A stretch of 51,267 nt of DNA. Origin: Myxococcales bacterium (GTDB taxonomy: Bacteria; Myxococcota; Bradymonadia; UBA7976; UBA1532). Below, piece by piece: positions 35,520 through 44,651 of this stretch; the first letter of the stretch is position 1; each line of letters starts with the position of its first letter. The DNA lies in contig JACKDM010000034.1 of the NCBI GenBank assembly GCA_020633515.1, positions 1-51,267 of the forward strand, written 5' to 3'. The position numbers and the translations under genes were made by a program. The notes beneath the pieces are model-generated. The model saw only the letters and a list, made by a program, of their open reading frames with translations. It was not told the DNA's origin and ran no database searches.

Positions 35520-38243
35520 TCAGGGCTCGCAGGGCGGCGGGACGTCGGGGTCGAGCTCGCCGAGCGGGGTCGGGGCGCGCCACGCGCCGAAGGCTTCGCC
35601 GGCCCAGGCGAGGTGCCAGTCGCGGCGGGTCCCCTCCCCCGCGATGGTGATGGTGGCGCCGCCGACGGTGACGGTCGCGTCGCCGACCGCGCGCAAGGTG
35701 ACCCCCGCGGCGTCGGCGCAGCTCACCGCGGCTTCGTCGGCGCAGGCCGGCAGCGGGGCGCCGTCGAGGGCGGCGGTGGTCCAGTCGGGGCGGGCGGCGA
35801 GGCCGGCGGCGGTGATGCGGGTGTCGCCGAGGGTGGTGTCGACGGCGCCGGCGCGCGGGTAGAGCGCGAGGCGGCGGGCGCCGCCGAGCTCGGCGAGGGT
35901 GCTGACGCCGTCGCCGGCGGTGGCGCGGAAGCTGTCGACCGGGCGCGGGAGCAGCGGGAGCGCGGTGCCGGGGCGGACGAAGACGGGGATCTCGGTGGGC
36001 GGCGCGGCGACGTCGTGCATGACCGTGCCGCCCGGTCCGGCCTCGCCGCCGGGGAGCGGGGCGTCGGCGAAGAGCGGCCACCAGCCGTCGCCGGGCAGGT
36101 GCACGACGCGGGCGGTCGCGCCCTGCTCGACGACCGGCGCGACGAGGAGCGCGCCGCCGAGGAAGTAGAGGTCACGGCCGTCGCGCCAGAGGCCGGGGTG
36201 ATCGGGCTCGACGAGCCAGGGGTGGCGGGTGATCGGGATGCCATCGCGCATGGCTTCGTCCATGGCATCGCGCAGGTAGGGATGCAGCAGCGTGTGCAGG
36301 ATGGCATGGCGGCGGTAGTGGGCGAGCGTGTCGGCGTCGCGGTCGAAGGACCAGTTGCCGCACTCGTCGCTGCCATGGTGGGTGCGCATCAGCGGGTGGA
36401 AGGCGCCGAGCGCGGCCCAGCGGAAGAAGAGCTCCTTGGTGGTGTTGGGCACCGTCTCGCTGGTGTAGCCGGCGATGTCGCTGCCATAGACGGCGACCCC
36501 GGCGAGGCCGGCGTGTACGCCGATCGGGATGACGGTGGGGAGGCCGTCGTCGCGGCCCCAGTCGGTGTTCTGGTCGCCGGCCCAGAGCGTGGGCGCGACG
36601 CCGCCGGTGCCGCCGTTGGTCGAGGCCCAGCCGGAGCGCACGAAGAAGGTCCAGTCCCCCGCCTCGGGGCTGCCATCGGGGTGGGCTTCGCGCATGGCTT
36701 CGACGTTGGCGCGTTGCCATTCGATGGGATAGCGGTTGTGCCATCGCCACCCGCTCTCGCCGTCGTCCATGCGGGCCTCGACGGGGAGCCACTCGGCGAA
36801 GTCGGCCATCCAGCCGTCGATGCCCAGCTCGGCGGCGGCGGTGAGCTGGTAGCCGCGCAGCCAGTCGCGGGCGGCGGGATCGGCGAGGTCGACGAGCGCG
36901 GCGTTGCGGAACGCGGGGTCGAGGAAGGTGATGACCTCGCCGTCGGCGTCTTCGACGAGCCAGCCGCCGGCGGTGCCTTCGGCGAACATGCGGGTGGGCG
37001 CGGGCACGAACGGGTTGAAGTAGGCGAGGAACGAGAAGCCACGGTCGTGGAGGCGCGCGATGTCTTCGGGCAGGTCAGGGTAGAGGGTGGCGTCCCACTC
37101 CCAGGCATAACTCAGGCGGAAGCCGGTCGGGCCCTGCTCGCCGCCGATCCAGTCTTCGGTCCAGATCGCCGACGAGGGGATGCCTTCGCGGCGCAGGATG
37201 TCGGCGACCTCGGCGAGGCGGGCGGGGCCGCCGACGGCGTCGTTCCAGGGGGCGAAGACCCAGTCGGGCACGGGGGGCGGGTGGCCGACGCGGCGGGCGA
37301 GCGCGCGGACGCGGTCGCGGGGGGTGGCGCCGGCGACGAGCACGAAGCCGGGGAGCGCGGCGTAGCTGCGGAGCTCGACGCGCTCGGGGTCCTGGGCGCA
37401 GAGGTCGAGGTCGCTGTAGGCGTCGTGGGTGAGGATGGCCGACAAACCATCGCTGTCGTGCCAGACACCCATCGGGGCGTAGGCGGCCTCGGGGTAGTTG
37501 GCGAGCGGGTACGGGTGGCCGTCGGCGGGTTTGCCGATGCCTTGCTCCTGGGTGAAGAGCGGGTAGCGGCGGCCGCGCAGGTCGAGGCCGGTGACCTGGG
37601 TGCCGAGGCCGAAGAAGCCGGTGTCGGGGCCGCAGCGCCAGGCGAGCGCGCCGGCGTCGGCGTCGGGGGCGAGCAGCTCGACGCGGAGGTCGTCGCCGTC
37701 GCGGGCGAAGCGGAGCGCGACGCCGTCGGGGTGGCGGAGGGTGAGGTCGTCGGCGGTGGCCTCGACGGTGGGCGCGGTGATGATCGGGCGCCAGTCGAGG
37801 CGGCTGCGGGGGCCGTCGAGCTGCACGCGGAAGTTGCCGAACGCGCTCTCGATGGCGGGGGCGCCGCGGGCGACGCGGAGCGCGGGGCGCGGCGCGCCGT
37901 CGACGCAGGCGGGGGGTGAGCGGAGCACGACGGCGCCGTCGGGGGGGCGGGCGACGGTCCACTCGCGGCGGGCGGCGTCGGTGGTGACGGTCCATTCGCC
38001 GAGGGCGTGGGCGATGGGAGCGGGCGGCGGCAGGGTGCAGCCGGGGCCGGCGTCGGGCGCCTCGGCGTCGGCTGTCGCGTCGGGCGCGGCGTCCGGGGTC
38101 GCGTCGGCCGCGGCGTCGGCGGCGGCGTCGGGTGTCGCGTCGGGCGCGGCGTCGTGCGCGGGGTCGAGCGGCGTGACGATGTCGTCGCCGCAGCCGGCGA
38201 GGGCGGCGGCGCCGAGCAGGGCGAGCGCGCAGAGACGGGTCAT
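35520..38243 (-). CDS. GH31 glycoside hydrolase lipoprotein (sulfoquinovosidase-like)
   Basis: A 907-residue lipoprotein (start 38243; GGAGGAG just upstream; lipobox LAGC, then a linker of repeating DAxxDA to about residue 65). The catalytic domain is GH31: nucleophile Asp481 in GWMADFAEWLP, acid/base Asp557 in WAGDQNTDW, plus HNRYPIEWQ and MRTHHGSDE. The order of these blocks is closest to sulfoquinovosidases (GWMADFGEYLP in that group). However, the segment after EDWIGG lacks the Arg I associate with sulfonate recognition, so an ordinary alpha-glucosidase specificity is possible. It probably acts at the cell surface. The gene is divergent from the FGE lipoprotein gene. Confidence 0.88.
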   Translation of the reverse strand: MTRLCALALLGAAALAGCGDDIVTPLDPAHDAAPDATPDAAADAAADATPDAAPDATADAEAPDAGPGCTLPPPAPIAHALGEWTVTTDAARREWTVARPPDGAVVLRSPPACVDGAPRPALRVARGAPAIESAFGNFRVQLDGPRSRLDWRPIITAPTVEATADDLTLRHPDGVALRFARDGDDLRVELLAPDADAGALAWRCGPDTGFFGLGTQVTGLDLRGRRYPLFTQEQGIGKPADGHPYPLANYPEAAYAPMGVWHDSDGLSAILTHDAYSDLDLCAQDPERVELRSYAALPGFVLVAGATPRDRVRALARRVGHPPPVPDWVFAPWNDAVGGPARLAEVADILRREGIPSSAIWTEDWIGGEQGPTGFRLSYAWEWDATLYPDLPEDIARLHDRGFSFLAYFNPFVPAPTRMFAEGTAGGWLVEDADGEVITFLDPAFRNAALVDLADPAARDWLRGYQLTAAAELGIDGWMADFAEWLPVEARMDDGESGWRWHNRYPIEWQRANVEAMREAHPDGSPEAGDWTFFVRSGWASTNGGTGGVAPTLWAGDQNTDWGRDDGLPTVIPIGVHAGLAGVAVYGSDIAGYTSETVPNTTKELFFRWAALGAFHPLMRTHHGSDECGNWSFDRDADTLAHYRRHAILHTLLHPYLRDAMDEAMRDGIPITRHPWLVEPDHPGLWRDGRDLYFLGGALLVAPVVEQGATARVVHLPGDGWWPLFADAPLPGGEAGPGGTVMHDVAAPPTEIPVFVRPGTALPLLPRPVDSFRATAGDGVSTLAELGGARRLALYPRAGAVDTTLGDTRITAAGLAARPDWTTAALDGAPLPACADEAAVSCADAAGVTLRAVGDATVTVGGATITIAGEGTRRDWHLAWAGEAFGAWRAPTPLGELDPDVPPPCEP

Positions 38244-38357
38244 CGGCTCCTCCAGGGCGTGCGGGGCGCAGGCTACCGCAGCGGCGCGCGCGCGGTGACC
38301 AAAACAGGCGCGGCGGCGCATTGGTTCGGAGCCGGCGGGTTTGGCAGACTGGCCGGC

Positions 38358-39683
38358 ATGTCTCGCCCCGCCCTCTTCGCCGCGCTCGCCGCGCTCGCCG
38401 TCTCCCTGGCCGCCTGCCTCGAGGTGCCGCCCCCGCTCGCGCCGCTCGATCCGGGCGCGCCCGATCGCGGCGGCGACGCGGCGCCGGTCGACGGCTCGCC
38501 CGATCCGGGCGCCGATCACGGTCCGCCCGACGCGGCCCCGACCGCCGAGCGCTGCGACGGGCGGGACGACGACGGCGACGGGGTGGTCGACGAGGCGGCG
38601 AGCGATCCGCCGGCGGCCGCCTGCGCGGTCCAGATCCCGCGCTGTCTCGACGGCGCGTGGCGCCTCGTCGCCGATGGCTACGAGCCCGACGAGGTGAGCT
38701 GCGACGGGCGCGACAACGACTGCGATGGTCTCGTCGACGAAGGCTTCGCGGCGGCGTGTACCTGGTGCGATGGGCAGCCGGGGCCGCCGTGCAATGGCTG
38801 CCCGCCGCGGGTCGTGGTGCCGGCGGGGTTCGTGTGCGCACCCTCGGGGCGGTTCGTGATGGGATCACCCGCCGGGCAGCCCAACGCCGAGCCCGACGAG
38901 CAGCCGGCGCACGCGGTCGAGATCTCCGGGCCGCTGCTGGTGGGCGCGGCCGAGGTGACTCGGGGTGACTTCGAAGCGGCGCTCGGCGTGCGCGATCGCT
39001 CGCACTTCGGGCGCCTCCGCGCCGGCTGCGTCGAAGATGGCTGCCCGGTCGAGCAGATGAGCCTCTACGACGCGCTCGCCTACGCCGACGCCCGCTCCCT
39101 GCGCGACGGGCTGCCGCCGTGCCATGCCTTCATCGCGGATGACTGCCTCGCCGATGCCTTCGAAGGCTGCCCCGCCGACGCGCTGGAGTGCGCCGCCACC
39201 GACGACGCGTCCTGCCCGCTGGACGGGCTCGTCGCCGGGCTCGACGCGATGTTGTCGGCGGGCTGCGCGGGCTGGCGGCTGCCGACCGAGGCGGAGTGGG
39301 AGTACGCGGCGCGGGCGGGGACCGAGACGCGCTACTGGATCGGCGACACCCCCGACGAGCTGGCGACGGTCGCGTGGTTCGCGTTCAACGCCGGGGGTGT
39401 CACCCACCCGGTCGACGCGCTGCCGGCGAACCCGTGGGGGCTGCACGGGGTTCATGGCAACGTCGCCGAGTGGACCCTCGATGGCTTCGCGCCCTACCCC
39501 GTCGAGGCGCAGTCCGATCCGTGGGTCGCGCCCGCCGGCGAGGTGGTCGTGCGCGGCGGCTCGTGGGACGCGGGCTCGGCGGCCTGTCGCAGCGCGGCGC
39601 GTGAGGGCGCGGCGCCGGGGTGGCGCTCGGCGCGGGTGGGCCTGCGGCTCGTGCGCCGGGTCTCGCCGCTGCCGCCACCTTGA
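38358..39683 (+). CDS. FGE-sulfatase domain lipoprotein with MopE motifs
   Basis: A 441-residue lipoprotein (ATG 38358; lipobox LAAC). After a Pro/Asp linker come two MopE-type motifs: a degenerate CDGRDDDGDGVVDE, in which the second Cys is Gly, and a complete CDGRDNDCDGLVDE. A Cys-rich hinge (CTWCDGQPGPPCNGC) leads into an FGE-sulfatase-like domain from about residue 155: GRFVMGSPAGQPNAEPDEQPAH, GWRLPTEAEWEYAARAG, NPWGLHGVHGNVAEW, VVRGGSWD. The domain is well kept in the structural motifs. Whether it activates sulfatases is unclear, since no sulfatase gene is nearby. It is the third FGE-type gene in the window and the only exported one. Confidence 0.88.
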   Translation: MSRPALFAALAALAVSLAACLEVPPPLAPLDPGAPDRGGDAAPVDGSPDPGADHGPPDAAPTAERCDGRDDDGDGVVDEAASDPPAAACAVQIPRCLDGAWRLVADGYEPDEVSCDGRDNDCDGLVDEGFAAACTWCDGQPGPPCNGCPPRVVVPAGFVCAPSGRFVMGSPAGQPNAEPDEQPAHAVEISGPLLVGAAEVTRGDFEAALGVRDRSHFGRLRAGCVEDGCPVEQMSLYDALAYADARSLRDGLPPCHAFIADDCLADAFEGCPADALECAATDDASCPLDGLVAGLDAMLSAGCAGWRLPTEAEWEYAARAGTETRYWIGDTPDELATVAWFAFNAGGVTHPVDALPANPWGLHGVHGNVAEWTLDGFAPYPVEAQSDPWVAPAGEVVVRGGSWDAGSAACRSAAREGAAPGWRSARVGLRLVRRVSPLPPP

Positions 39684-39747
39684 ACGAAGCCTGAACACGA
39701 AGCGGGCGAAGCTGTAACCGGCCCCGCGGTCGATTCATCTCCGGCGC

Positions 39748-39763
39748 GGGCGCTCGTGCGCCC
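39748..39763. terminator. Small GC hairpin between lipoprotein genes
   Basis: GGGCGC-TCGT-GCGCCC forms a perfect six-base stem with a four-base loop, 65 bp after the FGE lipoprotein stop and 29 bp before the next start. It could be a terminator or a leader hairpin; there is no T-tract. Confidence 0.3.
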
Positions 39764-39792
39764 GGCGATGCCTTCAACCGCCCGGAGAAGCC

Positions 39793-42700
39793 ATGTTCCA
39801 CCGCCCGCTCGCGCTCACCGCCGCCGCCCTCACCGCCCTCGCCGGCTGCGGGGGCGACGACCCGTCGACGCCGCTCGTCGGCGACCCCGCCACCTGCACC
39901 GTCGTGGCGCTCGACCGCCAGCCGACCCGCCTCGTCGCCGGGCGCACCTACTACCTGCCCCGCGTCGACGGCGCCGACTGCGAGGGGCGGTGGGAGCGGG
40001 TCGAGGGACCCGAGGACAACGCGCCGGTCGTCGGCGCCGACGGCTGGACGCGGGTGGTGCCGCTCGCGCCCGGCGAGCACGTCTTCGCCCACCCGCACGC
40101 CGAGCCGGTGCGGGTCGCGGTCGTCGCGGCGGGGCCGTTCGAGCACTTCAACTACCAGCCGGTGCAGTCGGTGCTGCCGGTCGGTGACGAGCTGTGGGTC
40201 GCGCAGGTCTTCGCGCCCGAGCTGGTGCGGCTCGACGCGGCGACGCTCGCCGAGCGGGGGCGGGTGCAGACCGGGCCGTGGCCGGTCTCGCTCGCCTGGG
40301 CGCCCGGGTCCGACGTCGTGCTCGTCGCGCAGAAGGCCGACGACACGCTCGGCTTCGTCGACCGCGCGAGCGGGCGGCTGGTCGACGCGGTGCGGGTCGG
40401 CGACGAGCCGGCGCATGTGGTGGTGAGCCCCGACGGCGCGACGGCGTGGGTCGCGCTCGCGACCGAGGGCGCGGTGGCGGTCGTCGACGTCGCGGCGCGG
40501 GCGGTCGTCGGGCGCATCGAAGCCAACCCCGATCCGATGGCGATGGCGCTCGACCCCGAGACCGGGCGGCTCTACGTCGCGAGCCATCGCTCGGCGCAGG
40601 GCGACCGGCATCCCTTCGGTCGCGACGACCGCGCGGATGCCTTCGACATCGCGGTGATCGAAGACGGCGCGGTGACGCGATACATCGAGGCGGTCGGCTC
40701 GACCATCAACGCGCTGCACGTCGCGGGCGGGCGGCTCTTTGTATCGGTGACCTCGTCGACGCCGCGGGCGAGCCTCGCCGATCCCGAGGGCGGCAGCTTC
40801 CGCCACGAGGTCGTCGTCTACGACCGCGACGGCGTCGAGCAGGCGCGCGCCGATCTCGGCCGGCAGCCGGGCTCGGCGGGGCCGGCGGTGACCACCCATG
40901 GCATCGCGTCGAGCGAGGGCAGCCTGTGGGTGGCGGTCGAGGGATCGGACGTCGTCGTCGAGCTCGACCCCGAGACGCTCGCCGAGCGCGGCCGGATCGC
41001 GGCGCCGGGGCGGCCGCGCGCGGTCGCGGCGGTCGAAGGCGGCGTCGTCGTGCACGGCGCGCAGGGCTTCGCGGTGACCCGGGTGCGCGATGGCATGGCC
41101 GAGACGGTGACCCTCGCCGGCGACCCGCGCAGCGCGGCCGAGGCGCTCGGGCAGCGCTACTTCACCGGCCCCGGCGAAGGCTATGGCATCCATCACACCT
41201 GCAATAGCTGCCATATGGATGCCATCATGGATGGCAACGTCTGGAAGGCCGGACCCTTCGAACTGTGGGCGGTGACCCGGCCGTTCTTCTGGCTCGAAGG
41301 CACCTTCCCGCTCGGCTGGGAGGGCTACCTCACCGACGCGCGCAACTTCGCGGTGACGGTGGGATCGACGATCGGCAAGAACCCCGACGACACCGAGGCG
41401 CGCGGGCTCGCCGCCTACCTCACCGCGCTCGTGCCGCCGCCGGCCGCCAACGGGCAGACCCGGCGCGACGGCGCGCTGAGCGAGGCGGGCGCGCGCGGCG
41501 AGGCCATCTTCGCGGGCAAGGGCGGCTGCGTCGCGTGCCACAGCGGCGAGATCACCACCAGCCGGCAGGTGCTGCCCGAGGGCGTCACCCCGGGCATGAC
41601 CGACATCCCGAGCCTCGTCGGCGCCTACCGCTATGGCTTCTGGCTCAAGTCGGGGCTGCCGCGCACGCTCGCCGAGGTGGTCGACGAGAAGGTCGACTGG
41701 CTCGGGATCACGCTCTCCGCCGACGAGCGCGCCGATCTCGCGCGCTACGTCGGCGAGCTCACCGCGCGGGATGCCTTCCTGCTGACGAGCGATCCGCGCG
41801 CGGGCGAGGTCGCGGCGATCGACCGGCCGATCGAGCTCGTCTTCTCGCACCCGCTGCACGACGACGCCGCCAACGAGGCGCGGGTGCGGCTGCTCGCGGC
41901 GGGCGAGCCGGTCGCGGTGACGGTGACGATCGCGGGGCGGCGGGTGCGGGTCACGCCCGCCTCGGCGCTGCGGCCGGGCACGGCGCACGTCGTCGAGCTC
42001 GACGGGCTCGAGACCTTCGAAGGCCACCGCGTCGCCGCGGCGAGCGTGCCGTTCACCACCCAGGCCGCGCCGGCGCTGCGCTTCGACGGCGAGTACCGCT
42101 GGCGGGTGCAGTTCCCCGCGTTCGATCGCGAGGCCGGCGGGCTCGACCCGCGCCGCACCAGCGCCGTCGACGTCGCGCTCGTCGCCGCGCCGACCGACTC
42201 GGGCGGCCGGATCACCGCGCGCATGACCGACGCGCTCTCGATCGAGGTGCCGTTCGTGCTCGACGGCGAGACGCTGGCGTGGCCGGCGATGGCGCTGCCG
42301 CTCGGCGGGACCTCGTTCGCGAGCGCGTGGCCGACGACGGTCGCGGTCGAGGACACCGACGGCGACGGGATCGTCGACCGCGGCGAGGGCGAGATGCGGG
42401 TCTCGGGGCCGGGCTTCGAGGCCGACGGGGTGCAGTTCGCGCTCGAGCGGCCGGCGGCGGGCTGCGCCGACGAGGCGACGGGGAGCCACCCGCTGACGGT
42501 CGAGGGCGAGGGCGCGCCGACGATCGCGTGGACCGGGCCGAACGCGCTCGGGGTGTACGTCACCGAACCGGGCGCGCAGCCGCCGCTCGGGCCGGGGCGG
42601 GTCACCGGCGGCGCGACCTACTGGGCGGTGCAGACCACCGCGTTCCCGCAGGGCTTCGCCGGGCCGGTGATCTACGGCGAGGTCCCGACCGACGCCGCCG

Positions 42701-42822
42701 ACGTCTCCGAGCCGAACGGCGCCCCCGCCGGCGGCGCAGCGATCGAGGCGGGGACCTGCGTCACGATCCACGTCCAGCTCGCCGACTTCTCGACGAGCAC
42801 GCTGACCCGCCTCTGGCGGTGA
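39793..42822 (+). CDS. Di-haem cytochrome c lipoprotein with beta-propeller
   Basis: A 1009-residue lipoprotein (GGAG five bases before the ATG; lipobox LAGC). Residues of about 110-460 contain YVTN-like propeller strands (GFVDRASGRLVDAV, VVVSPDGATAWVAL, MALDPETGRLYVAS). Two c-type haem sites follow, CNSCH (470-474) and CVACH (579-583), in a cytochrome peroxidase-like arrangement. Next comes an SbsA/Ig-like segment (GEVAAIDRPIELVFSHPL, then VPFTTQ) and a beta-rich C-terminus. It probably works as a periplasmic or surface electron-transfer protein; the redox partner is unknown. It follows the MopE/FGE lipoprotein by 109 bp on the same strand. Confidence 0.85.
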   Translation: MFHRPLALTAAALTALAGCGGDDPSTPLVGDPATCTVVALDRQPTRLVAGRTYYLPRVDGADCEGRWERVEGPEDNAPVVGADGWTRVVPLAPGEHVFAHPHAEPVRVAVVAAGPFEHFNYQPVQSVLPVGDELWVAQVFAPELVRLDAATLAERGRVQTGPWPVSLAWAPGSDVVLVAQKADDTLGFVDRASGRLVDAVRVGDEPAHVVVSPDGATAWVALATEGAVAVVDVAARAVVGRIEANPDPMAMALDPETGRLYVASHRSAQGDRHPFGRDDRADAFDIAVIEDGAVTRYIEAVGSTINALHVAGGRLFVSVTSSTPRASLADPEGGSFRHEVVVYDRDGVEQARADLGRQPGSAGPAVTTHGIASSEGSLWVAVEGSDVVVELDPETLAERGRIAAPGRPRAVAAVEGGVVVHGAQGFAVTRVRDGMAETVTLAGDPRSAAEALGQRYFTGPGEGYGIHHTCNSCHMDAIMDGNVWKAGPFELWAVTRPFFWLEGTFPLGWEGYLTDARNFAVTVGSTIGKNPDDTEARGLAAYLTALVPPPAANGQTRRDGALSEAGARGEAIFAGKGGCVACHSGEITTSRQVLPEGVTPGMTDIPSLVGAYRYGFWLKSGLPRTLAEVVDEKVDWLGITLSADERADLARYVGELTARDAFLLTSDPRAGEVAAIDRPIELVFSHPLHDDAANEARVRLLAAGEPVAVTVTIAGRRVRVTPASALRPGTAHVVELDGLETFEGHRVAAASVPFTTQAAPALRFDGEYRWRVQFPAFDREAGGLDPRRTSAVDVALVAAPTDSGGRITARMTDALSIEVPFVLDGETLAWPAMALPLGGTSFASAWPTTVAVEDTDGDGIVDRGEGEMRVSGPGFEADGVQFALERPAAGCADEATGSHPLTVEGEGAPTIAWTGPNALGVYVTEPGAQPPLGPGRVTGGATYWAVQTTAFPQGFAGPVIYGEVPTDAADVSEPNGAPAGGAAIEAGTCVTIHVQLADFSTSTLTRLWR

Positions 42823-42904
42823 GCCCCCTCGACAGGCCGGTGCGAGGCTGGTAGATCGCCCCCGCGTCGGCGGGGGGCCGGCGCCCCGACCGAGGAGCCG
42901 GCTC

Positions 42905-44617
42905 ATGTCGTACCCGCCCGCCCGCGCGCTGCTGCTCGCCCTCGCCGCGTCGCTCTGCCTCATAGCACCCGTCACCGCCGCCGCCCCGGCCGCGAACGAG
43001 GCCACGAGCGGCCCCTGCCGATCGGCGCGGTCGGCGGCCGAGACCTTCCTCGACAACCTGCAATCCGAGAGCTACCTGCCGCGCAAGGCGATCCGCTGCT
43101 TCGAGCGGCCCGGCAACATGACCGAGGCGGCGCTCGTGCAGCGCGTCGAGCAGCTCAAGGCGGTGCTCGACGCCCGCGGCCACTTCGTCGACTACGACCT
43201 GCTCCCCGACGACCCGGGATACCTCGACGCCAACGGCAAGCCGCGGGTCGCGATCGTGCCGACCTTCGACGCGGTCAGCATCAAGCTGATCGGCGGCGAG
43301 TGGCGCTTCCCCGCCGAGGTCGTCGAGCGGGTGCCGATGCTGCACGCGCAGACCTTCTCCGGCGCGGTCGACGCCTTCATCGCGCGGCTGCCGGGCTTCA
43401 TGCGGACGTCGTTCCTCGGCTTCGAGCTGTGGCAGATCTTCGCGCTCTCGCTGCTCTTGCTGATCGCGATGTTCGCGAGCCGGCTGACGCACGTCGTCGT
43501 GCGCCAGCGCCTCGGCCGCTGGCTGCAACGGGCGCGGGTGGTGCCGCCCGAGGGGCTCTTGCGCGACCTCGCCCGCCCGCTCGGGTGGCTGGTCGGCGCG
43601 GGGCTGTTCCTGCTGTTCCTGCCCGAGCTGCGCCTCGGGATCTCCTCGGCGCGCATCCTCGCCGTCGCCGCGCGGGTGATGGCCGCCGTCTCGGCCGCCG
43701 TGCTCGGCTATCGGCTCGTCGACCTGCTCGCCGTCTACCTCGCCAACCGCGCCGCGCGCACCGAGACCAAGATGGACGACCAGCTCGTCGTGCTCGTGCG
43801 CAAGACGCTGCGGGTGATCGTGGTCGGCATCGGCGTGCTCTTCGTGCTGCAGAACCTGCACGTCGACGTGACCAGCCTGCTCGCCGGCCTCGGGATCGGC
43901 GGCCTCGCGCTCGCGCTCGCCGCGAAGGACACCGCGGCCAACCTCTTCGGATCGTTCACGATCTTCATCGACGCGCCCTTCTACATCGGCGACTGGATCA
44001 AGGCCGCGGGCGTCGAGGGCACGGTGATGGAGATCGGGCTGCGCTCGACCCGGATCCGCACGTTCGCGAGCAGCGTGGTCTCGGTGCCCAACTCGGTGCT
44101 CGCGACCGCCACCATCGAGAACTTCAGCCGCCGCGAGTACCGCCGCTTCACGACCCGGCTCGGGATCGCCTATCACACCGAGGCGGCGCAGATCGAAGCG
44201 TTCGTCGAAGGCATCCGCGCCGTCATCGCGGCCCACCCCGACACCCGCAAGGACTACTACGAGGTGCACATGGTCGAGTTCGCCGACTCGGCGCTCGAGA
44301 TCATGGTCTACACCTTCTTCACCTGCTCGACCTGGAGCGCCGAGTTGCAGGCGAAGCACCAGCTCCTCGTCGCGTTCAAGTCGCTCGCCGAGCGGCTCGG
44401 CATCGAGTTCGCGTTCCCGACCCGCACGCTGCACATCGAGACGCAGGCGACCGCGACCGATCGCGCGGTGCCGCCGGCGGCGGGCGACGAGGCGCTGATC
44501 GCGGCGGTGCGCGCGTTCGGTCCGGGCGGCGCGGTGGACGTGCGCGGGCGGCGATTGACGCACGGGTACTTCCCCGACACCATCGGTCAGCGCGGGAGCG
44601 CAGACGGCGAGAGTTGA
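42905..44617 (+). CDS. MscS-family mechanosensitive ion channel
   Basis: A 570-residue membrane protein with GAGGAG seven bases before the start. A signal peptide and about 160 periplasmic residues precede several membrane helices. The pore helix and beta domain are recognisable: LLAGLGIGGLALALAAKDTA (Gly/Ala-packed TM3), NLFGSFTIFID, then IGDWIKAAGVEGTVMEIGLRSTRI and the NSVL block, all hallmarks of MscS. The cytoplasmic vestibule runs to about residue 520. It is expected to open on membrane tension. It is followed 34 bp later by an alpha/beta hydrolase gene, possibly co-transcribed. Confidence 0.92.
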   Translation: MSYPPARALLLALAASLCLIAPVTAAAPAANEATSGPCRSARSAAETFLDNLQSESYLPRKAIRCFERPGNMTEAALVQRVEQLKAVLDARGHFVDYDLLPDDPGYLDANGKPRVAIVPTFDAVSIKLIGGEWRFPAEVVERVPMLHAQTFSGAVDAFIARLPGFMRTSFLGFELWQIFALSLLLLIAMFASRLTHVVVRQRLGRWLQRARVVPPEGLLRDLARPLGWLVGAGLFLLFLPELRLGISSARILAVAARVMAAVSAAVLGYRLVDLLAVYLANRAARTETKMDDQLVVLVRKTLRVIVVGIGVLFVLQNLHVDVTSLLAGLGIGGLALALAAKDTAANLFGSFTIFIDAPFYIGDWIKAAGVEGTVMEIGLRSTRIRTFASSVVSVPNSVLATATIENFSRREYRRFTTRLGIAYHTEAAQIEAFVEGIRAVIAAHPDTRKDYYEVHMVEFADSALEIMVYTFFTCSTWSAELQAKHQLLVAFKSLAERLGIEFAFPTRTLHIETQATATDRAVPPAAGDEALIAAVRAFGPGGAVDVRGRRLTHGYFPDTIGQRGSADGES

Positions 44618-44651
44618 GGCGGCGAGAGCTGAGGCGGCCAGGGGGCAGGTG

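Noticed and set aside
34155..37919. 1254-codon plus-strand open frame
   Set aside because: It lies antisense to the caspase and GH31 genes, which have clear catalytic motifs, signals and ribosome sites. The composition is that of a shadow frame.
39400..43056. 1218-codon minus-strand open frame
   Set aside because: It is antisense to the di-haem lipoprotein and rich in Arg/Gly/Asp with no motif or signal.
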